Program-made: the position numbers and the translations under genes | Notes under the pieces: generated by a model | The model's input: only the letters and a program-made list of their open reading frames with translations | What the model was told of the DNA's origin: nothing | The model's database searches: none | Shown here: positions 37,184 to 49,808 of the stretch, one piece after another | Layout: every line of letters begins with the position of its first letter | Numbering within the stretch: the stretch's first letter is position 1 | NCBI GenBank assembly: GCA_963816435.1 | Contig: CAWFKS010000010.1 | Coordinates: 62,001-126,000, forward strand | Source: CAWFKS01 sp963816435 | GTDB taxonomy: Bacteria; Pseudomonadota; Alphaproteobacteria; Rhizobiales; Rhizobiaceae | Direction: 5' to 3' | DNA: 64,000 nucleotides

Positions 37184-38155
37184 ATGCCGACACGCGCCGA
37201 CGAAATCATCGACCGACGCCGCCTCAGGCGCAAGCTGACCTTCTGGCGCGTCGCCGCGCTGGCGTTCGTCGCGCTGGCCGTCGTGGTCGTCGTGGCGATC
37301 TATGCACGCGGCGACGGCGGCGCGTTCGCCGGCGACCAGGTGGCGCGGGTGACGATCGACGGCACGATCACCGAGGACGACGCGCTGCTCGAGGAGCTCG
37401 AGCAGATCCGCAAGGCGAAGAACGTCAAGGGCGTGATCCTCTCCGTCGATTCACCCGGCGGCACCACCGCCGGAGGCGAGGCGATCTTCGACGCCGTGCG
37501 CCGCATCGCGGCGGAAAAGCCGGTGGTGGCGCAGGTCGGCACGCTCGCCGCCTCGGCCGGCTACATGATCGCCACTGCCGCCGACCGCATCGTGTCGCGC
37601 CAGACCTCGATCGTCGGCTCGATCGGCGTGCTCATCCAGTATCCCGACGTGACCGGCCTGATGGACAAGATCGGCGTGAAGCTCGAAGGCGTCAAATCGT
37701 CGCCGCTGAAGGCCGAACCCTCGCCGTTCAATCCGACCACCGAGGAAGAGCGCGCCATGATCCGGCGCATGATCATGGACAGCTACGACTGGTTCGTCGA
37801 CCTCGTCACCGACAGGCGGCCGCTGACCAGGTCCGAGGTGCTGGCGCTGGCCGACGGCTCGGTATTCACCGGCAGCCAGGCGCTGGAACGCAAGCTGGTC
37901 GACGAACTGGGCGGCGAACTGGAGGCGCGTCACTGGCTGAACGAGCAGGGCGTCGATCCCGGGCTGGAGATCGTCGACTGGCATCCGCGCAAACAGGGCA
38001 GCTGGCTGCTGAACTCGGCGGTCGGCCAGGCGGCGCGACTTCTCGGGCTGTCGGGAGGCGCAGAAGGGGTGCTCCACGAGATCGGCGCCGACCGTATCTT
38101 CCTTGACGGTCTCCTGTCGGTCTGGCAACCTGATATGAACGGCCTCGCGGACTAA
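37184..38155 (+). CDS. sppA: Signal peptide peptidase SppA, short form
   Basis: 323-residue membrane serine protease that degrades cleaved signal peptides. One N-terminal helix (VAALAFVALAVVVVVAIYA), then VKGVILSVDSPGGT; the nucleophile Ser is in LAASAGYMIA and the general-base Lys in SSPLKAEPSPF. The ATG at 37184 is chosen from several in frame as it gives the usual short cytoplasmic N terminus. Confidence 0.9.
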   Translation: MPTRADEIIDRRRLRRKLTFWRVAALAFVALAVVVVVAIYARGDGGAFAGDQVARVTIDGTITEDDALLEELEQIRKAKNVKGVILSVDSPGGTTAGGEAIFDAVRRIAAEKPVVAQVGTLAASAGYMIATAADRIVSRQTSIVGSIGVLIQYPDVTGLMDKIGVKLEGVKSSPLKAEPSPFNPTTEEERAMIRRMIMDSYDWFVDLVTDRRPLTRSEVLALADGSVFTGSQALERKLVDELGGELEARHWLNEQGVDPGLEIVDWHPRKQGSWLLNSAVGQAARLLGLSGGAEGVLHEIGADRIFLDGLLSVWQPDMNGLAD

Positions 38156-38215
38156 AAACGCGAGCAAAATCATTCCCATAATCATTCGCTAAAATGCCGT
38201 CGGGGAACAGGCTCA

Positions 38216-38500
38216 ATGATCAAGTCCGAACTCGTGCAGACGATCGCCAACAAGAATCCGCACCTGTTTCTGCGCGACGTGGAAAACATCGTGAACGCCA
38301 TTCTTGACGAGGTGACGGAGGCGCTCGCCGAGGGCAACCGCGTGGAACTTCGTGGCTTCGGCGCGTTCTCGGTCAAGAACCGGCCGGCGCGCACCGGGCG
38401 CAACCCGCGCACCGGCGCGTCCGTCGAGGTCGAGGAAAAGTGGATACCCTTCTTCAAGACCGGCAAGGAGCTGCGCGAGCGGCTGAACGGCCAGAAATAG
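38216..38500 (+). CDS. ihfB: Integration host factor subunit beta
   Basis: 94-residue DNA-bending protein of the HU/IHF family. Typical start MIKSELVQTIA, core ELRGFGAFSVKNRPARTGRNPRTG with the intercalating proline in the beta arm. It pairs with IHF-alpha (not in this window) and assists sigma-54 promoters, recombination and nucleoid structure. Follows sppA, as in many proteobacteria. Confidence 0.95.
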   Translation: MIKSELVQTIANKNPHLFLRDVENIVNAILDEVTEALAEGNRVELRGFGAFSVKNRPARTGRNPRTGASVEVEEKWIPFFKTGKELRERLNGQK

Positions 38501-38545
38501 TCTCGCGTCCGGGAGGCGTGGTCATGACCGCGCGTGCAAACTGAC

Positions 38546-38878
38546 ATGCTGAACCGCGTCGTCACCATCGTCGTGCTGGTCCCCGTCGCCGTGGTGCTGA
38601 TCGCGCTGGCGGTGGCAAACCGGGCCTCGACGCCGTTCACGCTCGATCCCTTCCATCCCGGCAATCCGGGCCTGACGGTGTCGCTGCCGCTTTTCGTGTG
38701 GCTGTTCGCCGCGCTGGTGCTCGGCCTCGTCGTCGGCAGCGTCGCCACCTGGTTCAGCCAGGGCCGCTACCGCCGCAAGGCGCGGGAACGCGGCACCGAG
38801 CTGCGCAGCGTGCGCCAGCAGCAGGCCGCGCGTGCGCCGGCCGGACCCGCACTGCCGCCCGCGTCGCGCAAAGCCTGA
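38546..38878 (+). CDS. lapA: LapA-domain (DUF1049) inner-membrane protein
   Basis: 110-residue protein with two hydrophobic helices (VVTIVVLVPVAVVLIALAVANR and LFVWLFAALVLGLVVGSVATWF) and a basic, Arg-rich tail. This is the LapA/YciS domain layout, linked in E. coli to LPS assembly control. It starts 45 bases after ihfB, the usual neighbour. Confidence 0.82.
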   Translation: MLNRVVTIVVLVPVAVVLIALAVANRASTPFTLDPFHPGNPGLTVSLPLFVWLFAALVLGLVVGSVATWFSQGRYRRKARERGTELRSVRQQQAARAPAGPALPPASRKA

Positions 38879-38915
38879 CCGCGGCCGGCCGCGCAACAAA
38901 CGCGGAGCCCCGAAC

Positions 38916-39893
38916 ATGCTCAACATCTCGGCGGACGAGGTCGACGCCGCGCTTACTCCCGCCGGACTGGTCGAGACGCTGCGCGAGGGCTTTCGCGCCG
39001 GCGCGGTGCAACCTGTGCGCCATCACCACACCATCGAACGGCCGGACGGCGCGGATTCGACGCTGCTGCTGATGCCTGCCTGGAACGATCTCGTCGCCGC
39101 GGGCGGATCGAACGGCCAGCACATCGGCGTCAAGATCGTCACCGTCTCGCCCGACAACAACGCGCTCGGCAAGCCGGCGATCATGGGCGTCTACCTGCTG
39201 CTCGACGCGGTGACCGGCGAGCCGCAGGCGCTGATCGACGGGCAGCGTCTGACGGTGTGGCGCACCGCCTGCGCCTCGGCGCTCGCCGCCACCTATCTCG
39301 CCCGCGAGGATGCCGAGAACCTGCTGGTGATCGGCGCCGGTGCGCTGGCCCCGTTCCTGGCGCGCGCGCACTCGGCGGTGCGGCCGATCCGAAAGATCCG
39401 CATCTGGAACCGCACGACGGCGAATGCCGAAAAGGTCGCGGACGCCCTTGCCGGCGAAGGCTTCGACATTTCGGTCGCCGACGATCTCGACGCGGCCGTC
39501 GGCTGGGCGGACGTGGTGTCTTCGGCGACGATCTCCGACAAGCCGCTGGTGCGCGGCGAGTGCCTGAAGCCCGGCACCCATGTCGACCTGGTCGGCGCCT
39601 TCAGCCCGAAACTGCGCGAGAGCGACGACGAGGCGGTGAAGCGGGCCTCGGTCTTCGTCGATACCCGCGCCGGCGCCACCAAGGAGGCCGGCGACATCGT
39701 GCAGGCGCTGGCGAGCGGCGCGCTCGCCGAAAGCGACATCAGGGGCGATCTGTTCGAGCTGACGCGCGGCGAAAGACCCGGCCGGCAGTCGGCCGACGAG
39801 ATCACGCTGTTCAAGTCGGTCGGCGCCGCGCTCGAAGATCTGGCCGCCGGGATCGCCGTCTACGAGGCCGTGGCCAGCCGCCGGCCCGGCTGA
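38916..39893 (+). CDS. Ornithine cyclodeaminase family protein
   Basis: 325-residue mu-crystallin/ornithine cyclodeaminase-fold NAD(P)-binding enzyme. GVKIVTVSPDN, RTACASALAATYLA and the Rossmann start LLVIGAGALA are characteristic, as is THVDLVGAF. Members deaminate ornithine, reduce imines or act on alanine; which applies cannot be told. A role in arginine or amine metabolism would fit other genes in the window but is not adjacent to them. Confidence 0.85.
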   Translation: MLNISADEVDAALTPAGLVETLREGFRAGAVQPVRHHHTIERPDGADSTLLLMPAWNDLVAAGGSNGQHIGVKIVTVSPDNNALGKPAIMGVYLLLDAVTGEPQALIDGQRLTVWRTACASALAATYLAREDAENLLVIGAGALAPFLARAHSAVRPIRKIRIWNRTTANAEKVADALAGEGFDISVADDLDAAVGWADVVSSATISDKPLVRGECLKPGTHVDLVGAFSPKLRESDDEAVKRASVFVDTRAGATKEAGDIVQALASGALAESDIRGDLFELTRGERPGRQSADEITLFKSVGAALEDLAAGIAVYEAVASRRPG

Positions 39894-39964
39894 GCCGCCG
39901 CTTTGTTGCGCGCGTGGCGGCGCTGTGGCAGAAGCGTCGCGATTTCCGCTGTCCGGAGAGCCTG

Positions 39965-41011
39965 TTGAAACCTTCGCGTGCCACGCGCCGGGACCGCCGG
40001 GCGCCAGCTTCCGACGCCCGCCCGGTGCGCGGCGGCAATGCACGCGATGCGTCGCGGCCGAAACCTGCCTCCGAGACCGCGTCGAAACGCGAGCTGCCGC
40101 CGCGCCGGCAGGGCACGCCGCCGGCCGAGAACCTGCCGCTGATCCTCGAAGTGCCGCCGGGCGACGACTACGCGCTGCTGGATTCCGGCGACGGCCGCAA
40201 GCTGGAACGCTACGGCCCCTACCGCATCGTGCGCCCCGAAGGCCAGGCGCTGTGGCGGCCGGCCTGGGGCGAGGCCGAGTGGGACAAGGCCGACGCCGTC
40301 TTCACCGGCGACACCGAGGAAGAGGGCATGGGCCGCTGGCGCTTTCCGCGCGAGCCGCTCGGCGAGACATGGCCGATGCGCCATGACGGCATCTCCTATC
40401 TCGGCCGCTTCACCTCGTTCCGCCATGTCGGCGTGTTTCCCGAACAGGCCTCGCACTGGGACCACATGGAGGGCCTGATCCGTGGCGCCAAACGTCCGGT
40501 GAAGGTGCTCAACCTGTTCGGCTACACGGGGCTGGCCTCGCTGGTGGCGGCGCGCGCCGGCGCCGAGGTCACCCACGTCGACGCCTCGAAGAAGGCGATC
40601 GGCTGGGCGCGCGAGAACCAGGAGGTCGCCGGCCTTACCGACAAGCCGATCCGCTGGATCGTCGAGGACGCGCAGAAATTCGCCGAGCGCGAGGCGCGCC
40701 GCGGCAACCGCTACGACATCGTGCTGCTCGACCCGCCGGCCTACGGGCGCGGCCCGAAGGGCGAAGTGTGGCAGCTCTTCGACAATCTGCCGGCAATGGT
40801 CGACACCTGCCGCGAGGTTCTCTCGCCGAAGCCGCTGGCGCTGGTGCTGACGGCCTATTCGATCCGCGCCTCCTTCTTCGCCATGCACGCGCTGGTGCGC
40901 GACACCTTCGCCGGAATGGGCGGAACGGTGGAATCGGGCGAACTGGTGATCCGCGAACAGTCGGCCGGCCGCGCGCTGTCGACCTCGCTGTTCTCGCGTT
41001 GGGTGGCCTGA
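39965..41011 (+). CDS. Class I SAM-dependent rRNA methyltransferase (RlmI-like)
   Basis: 348-residue methyltransferase. A disordered basic N terminus precedes the core LPLILEVPPGDDYALLDSGDG. SAM-binding KVLNLFGYTGLASLVAA, then VTHVDASKKAIGWARENQ, and catalytic DPPAYGRGPKGEVW. Likely a 23S rRNA cytosine-C5 or related methylase. The start is ambiguous: TTG at 39965 gives the family-like LKPSRATRRDR, and GTG at 40025 is the alternative. The next gene is also an RNA methylase. Confidence 0.82.
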   Translation: MKPSRATRRDRRAPASDARPVRGGNARDASRPKPASETASKRELPPRRQGTPPAENLPLILEVPPGDDYALLDSGDGRKLERYGPYRIVRPEGQALWRPAWGEAEWDKADAVFTGDTEEEGMGRWRFPREPLGETWPMRHDGISYLGRFTSFRHVGVFPEQASHWDHMEGLIRGAKRPVKVLNLFGYTGLASLVAARAGAEVTHVDASKKAIGWARENQEVAGLTDKPIRWIVEDAQKFAEREARRGNRYDIVLLDPPAYGRGPKGEVWQLFDNLPAMVDTCREVLSPKPLALVLTAYSIRASFFAMHALVRDTFAGMGGTVESGELVIREQSAGRALSTSLFSRWVA

Positions 41012-41012
41012 G

Positions 41013-41855
41013 ATGGCCGGCGAGCAGCGCACCGTCGGACGCGTCAAGGAGGTCACCAGCCTCGCCAATCCGCTGGTCAAGGACATCCGCGCGCTGGCGA
41101 TCAAGAAATTCCGCGACCGCGAGCACGCCTTCATCGCCGAGGGGCTGAAACTGGTGATCGACGCGCTCGACAATGGCTGGCGCATCAGGACGCTGGTGTT
41201 CGCCAAGTCGGGCAAGGGCAACCAGGCAGTGGAGAAGGTCGCGGCGCGCGCCTTCGCCTCCGGCGCCACCTTGCTGGAAGCGAGCGAGAAGGTGCTGGCC
41301 GGCATCACCCGGCGCGACAACCCGCAGATGGTGATCGGCGTGTTCGAGCAACGGCTGGCGGCGCTGGATTCGATCCGCCCGGCCGATAGCGACGTGTGGG
41401 TGGCGCTCGACCGGGTGCGCGATCCCGGCAATCTGGGCACCGTGCTGCGCACCGTCGACGCAGTCGGCGCGAAGGGCGTGATCCTCGTCGGCGACACGGT
41501 CGATCCGTTCTCGCTGGAGACGGTGCGCGCCACCATGGGGTCGGTCTTCAACGTGCCGGTCGCGCAGGGCGCAGCCGGAGGAATTCCTCGCCTGGCGCAA
41601 GAATTTTCCCGGCCTCGTGGTCGGCACGCACCTGAAGGGCGCGGTCGATTACCGCTCGGTCGACTATTCCGGCCGCCCGGTGCTGCTGCTCATGGGCAAC
41701 GAGCAGCAGGGGCTGCCCGACACGCTCGCCGAAAGCTGCGACAGGCTGGTGCGCATTCCGCAGGCCGGCCGCGCCAATTCGCTCAACCTGGCCGTCTCGA
41801 CGGGGTCATGCTCTACGAGATCCGGCGTTCCGCCCTGCCGGAGGTGACGGCGTGA
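41013..41855 (+). CDS. TrmH-family 23S rRNA methyltransferase, two frameshifts
   Basis: SpoU/RlmB-type 2'-O-ribose methyltransferase. An N-terminal substrate-binding part (SLANPLVKDIRALAIKKFRDRE) precedes the knotted domain with VALDRVRDPGNLGTVLRTVDA, LLLMGNEQQGLP and IPQAGRANSLNLAVS. The middle is shifted by an extra base near 41576 and restored by a missing base near 41803, so the ends are in one frame and the motifs LMGNEQQG and SLNLAVS in another. Corrected length is about 280 residues. The stop overlaps the lspA GTG start. Confidence 0.87.
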   Translation: MAGEQRTVGRVKEVTSLANPLVKDIRALAIKKFRDREHAFIAEGLKLVIDALDNGWRIRTLVFAKSGKGNQAVEKVAARAFASGATLLEASEKVLAGITRRDNPQMVIGVFEQRLAALDSIRPADSDVWVALDRVRDPGNLGTVLRTVDAVGAKGVILVGDTVDPFSLETVRATMGSVFNVPVAQGAAGGIPRLAQEFSRPRGRHAPEGRGRLPLGRLFRPPGAAAHGQRAAGAARHARRKLRQAGAHSAGRPRQFAQPGRLDGVMLYEIRRSALPEVTA

Positions 41856-42346
41856 AGCTGCGGCCGCTGCTCGTCTACGGCGCGTTGGCGCTCGCCGCGC
41901 TGGCGCTCGACCAATGGGTGAAGCACCTCGTCGTCACGGGCCTCGAGCTCAACCGCCGCGTCGAGCTGCTGCCGTTCCTGTCGCTCTACCGCACCATCAA
42001 CACCGGCATCTCGTTCTCGCTGCTGGAAGGGTTGGGCAGGGCCGGGCTGCTGGCGGTAGCACTCGTGGTCAGCGTCTTCATCCTGTGGCTGGCGTTCAAG
42101 ACGCGCCCGGAGCAGGTGCTGGCGCGCCTCGGCTTCGCGCTGGTGCTCGGCGGGGCGGCCGGCAACCTGGTCGACCGGGCGCTGCGCGGCCACGTCGTCG
42201 ACTACATCCTCTTCCACACGCCGAACTGGTCGTTCGCCATCTTCAACCTCGCCGACAGCTTCATCACCGTCGGCGCGGTGCTGGTGGTGCTGCAGGAACT
42301 GGTCGACTGGCGAAGCGCGGCGCACGGCGAAGAGCCGCCCCGTTGA
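41852..42346 (+). CDS. lspA: Lipoprotein signal peptidase
   Basis: 164-residue four-helix membrane aspartyl protease cleaving prolipoprotein signal peptides. Catalytic aspartates are Asp117 (GHVVDYI) and Asp135 (FNLADSFI), with the conserved GNLVDR. Starts with GTG overlapping the previous stop by 4 bases. Confidence 0.95.
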   Translation: MKLRPLLVYGALALAALALDQWVKHLVVTGLELNRRVELLPFLSLYRTINTGISFSLLEGLGRAGLLAVALVVSVFILWLAFKTRPEQVLARLGFALVLGGAAGNLVDRALRGHVVDYILFHTPNWSFAIFNLADSFITVGAVLVVLQELVDWRSAAHGEEPPR

Positions 42347-42405
42347 CCTCGCCGGCCCCGCCGCGCAGAGTCCCCGAAAGACACAACACCAGCACAGGCA
42401 GGCCA

Positions 42406-43395
<990 letters not shown>

Positions 43396-43473
43396 GCCCT
43401 GCCCCTCGCGACGGCTAAAATTTGAGCGGTCCCTCCAAATCTTCCCTAATGGCTGGCGGCTATTGTGCCGGTC

Positions 43474-45775
<2,302 letters not shown>

Positions 45776-45852
45776 GCCGCTTCGCCGCGAAACGCCTGCG
45801 CCCTTGTCGGCCTTTCCGCCTGCCGGTATTGTCATGATCCTGTAGCATGAGC

Positions 45853-45886
45853 TTCGTAGTTGCGGGCCGCGATCTACGAATCGCGG
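45853..45886 (+). promoter_or_regulatory. Two competing hairpins upstream of olsB
   Basis: TTCGTAG (45853-45859) pairs with CTACGAA (45874-45880), while CCGCGAT (45867-45873) pairs with ATCGCGG (45880-45886). They cannot both form, as each uses part of the other. The ribosome binding site GGGGAG begins at 45890. Could be a switchable leader or a DNA operator. Confidence 0.4.
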
Positions 45887-45902
45887 CGTGGGGAGATTGG
45901 CC

Positions 45903-46776
45903 ATGAGCATCGCCGTTCTGGAGCGGGGCGCCCGGCCCGAGGCCGGCGCAGCGGGCGTCTGCGGCAGCCGGTTCGCCGAAGCGATCGCCAACGATGCGCC
46001 GCTCGGCCGCATCGGCACGCTGGAGGTGAGGCTGGCGCGCGATCCGCGCGACATCGCCGCCGCGCAGGAGTTGCGTTACCGCGTGTTCTTCGAGGAGCGC
46101 GGTGCCGCCGCCGAAGGAGAGGCCCGCGACGCCGACCGCTTCGACGAGATCTGCGACCATCTGCTGGTGGTCGACACCGCCGCCCCCGGCCGGACGCCGC
46201 ATCGTCGGCACCTACCGACTGCTGCGCCAGGAGCAGGCGAACGCCGGCGGCGGCTTCTATTCCTCCGCCGAGTTCGGCCTGGATTCGCTGGTGGCGCGCC
46301 ATCCGGACCTGCGCTTCCTCGAACTCGGCCGCTCCTGCGTACTGCCCGAATACCGCTCCAAGCGCACCATCGAGGTGCTGTGGCAGGGCATCTGGGTCTA
46401 CGTGAACCACTATTCGATCGGCGTGATGAGCGGCTGCGCCTCCTTCCCCGGCATCGTGCCGGCCGCCCACGCGCAGGCGCTGTCCTTCCTCGCCCACAAT
46501 TGCCGGGCAGAGCCCGAGTGGGACGTCCGCGCGGTCGACGACCGCTATCGCGCCATGGACCTGATGCCTGCCGAGGCGGTGGAGGCCAGGACCGCACTCG
46601 CCGCCATGCCGCCGCTCATCAAGGGCTATCTCAGGCTCGGCGCGCGGGTCGGTGACGGCTGCGTGGTCGACGCCGATTTCGGTACCACCGACGTCTTCAT
46701 CGTCCTGCCGGTCCAGACGATCGCGGCGCGCTACATCAACTATTACGGCGCCGACGCCGGCCGCTTCAGCGCCTAG
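45903..46776 (+). CDS. olsB: L-ornithine N-alpha-acyltransferase (GNAT fold), one frameshift
   Basis: OlsB-type acyltransferase of about 290 residues that transfers a 3-hydroxyacyl chain to ornithine, first step of ornithine-lipid synthesis. Recognised by RDIAAAQELRYRVFFEE, FDEICDHLLV, GTYRLLRQE and RFLELGRSCVLPEYRSK. The two halves are in different frames owing to an extra base near 46186 in a C/G-rich run. The ATG at 45903 follows GGGGAG. The second enzyme, OlsA, is not adjacent. Confidence 0.85.
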
Positions 46777-46870
46777 TCACTCCCCGACCCGCGGGCCGCG
46801 TACTCCGGAGCGCGGAACCGCTCGGCTTGCTGTTTGTTGTCTCCGCGGGGAGCTCGCGGAGAAGCGGCCT

Positions 46871-48505
46871 ATGCTCGACCTCTGGTACAAGAACGCAGTC
46901 GTCTACTGCCTCGACGTCGACGCCTTCATGGACGGAAACGGCGACGGCGTGGGCGATTTCAGGGGGCTGGCCGACCGGCTCGACCATATCGAGGCGCTCG
47001 GCGCCACCTGCATCTGGCTGCTGCCGTTCTACCCGACCCCCAACCGCGACAACGGCTACGACATCACCGATTTCTACGGCATCGACCCGCGGCTCGGCAC
47101 ACTCGGCGACTTCGTCGCCTTTACCCAGGCCGCGCAGGACCGGGGCATGCGCATTCTGGCCGACCTCGTCGTCAACCACACCTCGATCGAGCATCCGTGG
47201 TTCCAGAGCGCACGTTCCGACGAGAAATCGCCCTACCGAGACTGGTATGTCTGGTCGAAGGAGAAGCCGGACGACATCCATGACGGCGTCGTTTTCCCCG
47301 GCGTCCAGAAGGCGATCTGGACCTACGACCGCAAGGCGGAGGCGTGGTACCTGCACCGCTTCTACAAATACCAGGCCGATCTCAACATCGCGAACCCTCA
47401 GGTGCGCGAGGAGATCGACAAGATCATGGGGTTCTGGCTGCAGCTCGGCGTCTCGGGCTTCCGTATCGACGCCGTGCCCTTCCTGATCGAGCATCTCGGC
47501 CTCAAGAAGAAGCCGAACGAGCCGCCGGCGGAATATCTGAGCCGGATGCGGCGGTTTCTGTCGTGGCGCAAGGCGGAGGCCGTGATGCTGGCCGAGGCCA
47601 ACGTCACGATGAAGGAAGTGACGGACTATTTCGGGGCCGAGGGCAACCGGATGCACATGGTCTTCAACTTCCTGCTCAACCAGCACGTCTTCCTGTCGTT
47701 CACGCGCCGCAGCGCCGAGCCGATCCGCCGGGTGATGGCGATGATGCCGGACCTGCCCGTCGAGGGCCAGTGGGGCAATTTCCTGCGCAACCACGACGAA
47801 CTCGATCTCGGCCGTCTGCTGAAGGAGGAGCGCCAGGAGGTCTTCGACGCGATGGCGCCCGACCCCGGCATGATCCTCTACGACCGCGGTCCGCGCCGCC
47901 GGCTGGCCACGATGCTCGGCGGCGACCTTCGCCGCCTCAAGCTGGCCTACGCTCTGATGTTCTCGCTGCCGGGCACGCCTGTTTTGTGGTACGGCGAGGA
48001 GATCGGCATGGGCGAGGTGCTGGCGCTGAACGAACGCGAGGCCGTGCGCACGCCGCTGCAGTGGTCGAACCGCCCGCATGCCGGCTTCTCGACCTTCAGC
48101 GGAGAGCTGGTGCGGCCCGTCAACACCGATCCGGATTTCGGCTTCGAGGCCGTCAACATCGCCGACCAGCGCAAGGAGCCCGGTTCGCTTCTCACCTTCA
48201 TGAAGTCCCTTGTTGCCGCCCGGCGCGCCGCGCCGGAGATCGGCTGGGGCAAGTGGAAGCTGCTGGAAACCGACGAGCGGGTGCTCGGCATCCGCCACGA
48301 ATGGCAGGGCGACGTGCTGTTCGCCTTCCTCAACCTTTCGGAAGACAGGATCGAGGCGAAACTGTCGGAGGAAGGGATCGGCGAGGCCGAGGTGCTGATG
48401 CCGGCCATCCCCGACGAGACCGTGATGTCGTTCGACAGGAAGAAGCCATCCCTCCGCCTCGGTCCGTTCGGCTTCGCCTGGCTGCGGCTGGACGAGCGGC
48501 GATAG
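46871..48505 (+). CDS. GH13 alpha-amylase family enzyme (trehalose synthase-like)
   Basis: 544-residue glycoside hydrolase family 13 protein. Catalytic residues visible: nucleophile Asp200 (GFRIDAVPF), acid/base Glu242 (LAEANV), and transition-state Asp309 (RNHDELDL). The start WYKNAVVYCLDVDAFMDGNGDG and the closing domain are trehalose synthase-like, although it could equally hydrolyse or transglycosylate maltodextrin. No signal peptide, so cytoplasmic. The ATG is chosen at the family N terminus. Confidence 0.85.
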   Translation: MLDLWYKNAVVYCLDVDAFMDGNGDGVGDFRGLADRLDHIEALGATCIWLLPFYPTPNRDNGYDITDFYGIDPRLGTLGDFVAFTQAAQDRGMRILADLVVNHTSIEHPWFQSARSDEKSPYRDWYVWSKEKPDDIHDGVVFPGVQKAIWTYDRKAEAWYLHRFYKYQADLNIANPQVREEIDKIMGFWLQLGVSGFRIDAVPFLIEHLGLKKKPNEPPAEYLSRMRRFLSWRKAEAVMLAEANVTMKEVTDYFGAEGNRMHMVFNFLLNQHVFLSFTRRSAEPIRRVMAMMPDLPVEGQWGNFLRNHDELDLGRLLKEERQEVFDAMAPDPGMILYDRGPRRRLATMLGGDLRRLKLAYALMFSLPGTPVLWYGEEIGMGEVLALNEREAVRTPLQWSNRPHAGFSTFSGELVRPVNTDPDFGFEAVNIADQRKEPGSLLTFMKSLVAARRAAPEIGWGKWKLLETDERVLGIRHEWQGDVLFAFLNLSEDRIEAKLSEEGIGEAEVLMPAIPDETVMSFDRKKPSLRLGPFGFAWLRLDERR

Positions 48506-48629
48506 AAGCGCTCCCGCCGGCCCGCTCACACGGAGTTCAGTTGCAGGCTCGCACCGATCTGCGAGGATCGGCTGTCCCAGGAACATTACCGCCCTTGCGG
48601 CACTTCGCCCTGCACAACAGGAGGACGCA

Positions 48630-49403
48630 ATGACGATTTCCCGACGCACCACCATCAAGCTCGGCCTGGCGGCCGGGGTCGCCATGACCGTCGCACCGTT
48701 CGCGGCCGTGGCCAACGACCGCGCCACCGACACCTACAAGACCGACAGCGGCGAGATCGGCGTCACGCCGATCCAGCACGCCTCGTTCGTGCTGACGACG
48801 CCGGGCGGCATGGTGATCTACAACGATCCGGTCGGCGGCGCCGCGCTCTACGAGGGCCAGCCGAAGCCCGACCTCATCCTGATCACGCACGAGCACCCGG
48901 ACCACTACGATCCGAAGACGCTGGAGGCGCTTGCCGGCCCGGACACCAGGCTGATCACCAATCCGGCCGTCCACGACATGCTGCCGGACGACCTGAAGCA
49001 GAAGGCGCAGGCGCTCGCCAATGGCGAGGCGACCGAAGTCGGCGACGTGATGATCGACGCGGTACCCGCCTTCAATACGACCGAGGAACGCAAGAAATAT
49101 CATCCTCTTGGCCGCGACAACGGCTACGTGCTCGCGATCGACGGAAAGAAGGTCTACATCGCCGGCGACACCGAGGACATTCCGCCAATGCGCGCGATGG
49201 AAGACGTCTTCATCGCCTTCGTGCCGATGAACCTGCCCTATACGATGAGCGTCGAGCAGGCGGCCGACGCGGTCGCGGCCTTCCAGCCGACCTACGTCTA
49301 CCCCTATCACTACCGCGGCAGCGACATAGACAAGTTCGCCGAGCTGGTGAAGCAGTCGGGCGCCGACACAAAGGTGGTCAAGGGGCACTGGTATGACGAT
49401 TGA
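48630..49403 (+). CDS. Exported metallo-beta-lactamase-fold hydrolase
   Basis: 257-residue MBL-fold (UlaG/RomA-like) protein. The N terminus SRRTTIKLGLAAGVAMTVAPFAAVA is a Tat-type signal. The metal motif is THEHPDHYD, with the later YIAGDTED and YPYHYRG. Likely a periplasmic metal-dependent hydrolase; substrate unknown. AGGAGG lies just before the ATG. Confidence 0.85.
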   Translation: MTISRRTTIKLGLAAGVAMTVAPFAAVANDRATDTYKTDSGEIGVTPIQHASFVLTTPGGMVIYNDPVGGAALYEGQPKPDLILITHEHPDHYDPKTLEALAGPDTRLITNPAVHDMLPDDLKQKAQALANGEATEVGDVMIDAVPAFNTTEERKKYHPLGRDNGYVLAIDGKKVYIAGDTEDIPPMRAMEDVFIAFVPMNLPYTMSVEQAADAVAAFQPTYVYPYHYRGSDIDKFAELVKQSGADTKVVKGHWYDD

Positions 49404-49408
49404 CCGCG

Positions 49409-49765
49409 ATGGACGGTGACGCGTTCGAGGCAATCATGCGGCGGCTGCGCAAGGCGGCCGCCGGCCTGCCGGAATTCGAGGAGGGAAGCTGGTACGCGAC
49501 ACCTGCGCTGAAGGTGCGCGGCAAGGGGTTCTGCCGGATCAAGGATGCCGGCACGATCGTGCTGATGTGCCCGCTCGAAGACAAGCAAATGCTGACGGAG
49601 GCGGCGCCGGAGGTGTTCTTCGAAACCGATCACTACAAGGGCTGGGCGGCGCTTCTGGCACGCATCGACGCGATCTCCGACGAGGAACTCGCCCACCGTC
49701 TGAGGGTCGCCTGGCTTCAGAAGGCGCCCAGGTCTCTGGCGAAGGGTCTGACCGGCGCGACCTGA
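49409..49765 (+). CDS. MmcQ/YjbR family protein
   Basis: 118-residue MmcQ/YjbR-like DNA-binding-fold protein. LPEFEEGSWYATPALKVRGKGFCRI and FETDHYKGW are typical of this family. It starts 5 bases after the MBL gene (ATG 49409; TTG at 49400 possible), so it is probably co-transcribed with it. Function unknown. Confidence 0.8.
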   Translation: MDGDAFEAIMRRLRKAAAGLPEFEEGSWYATPALKVRGKGFCRIKDAGTIVLMCPLEDKQMLTEAAPEVFFETDHYKGWAALLARIDAISDEELAHRLRVAWLQKAPRSLAKGLTGAT

Positions 49766-49808
49766 ACCGAATGTGCGGCGGACACCTGCCCGCCGCACCT
49801 GAACGCGA

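Noticed and set aside
49717..49765. Antisense overlap of the CDF transporter with the YjbR-like gene
   Set aside because: Created by the frameshift near 49870; the corrected CDF protein ends at 49809, clear of the YjbR gene.
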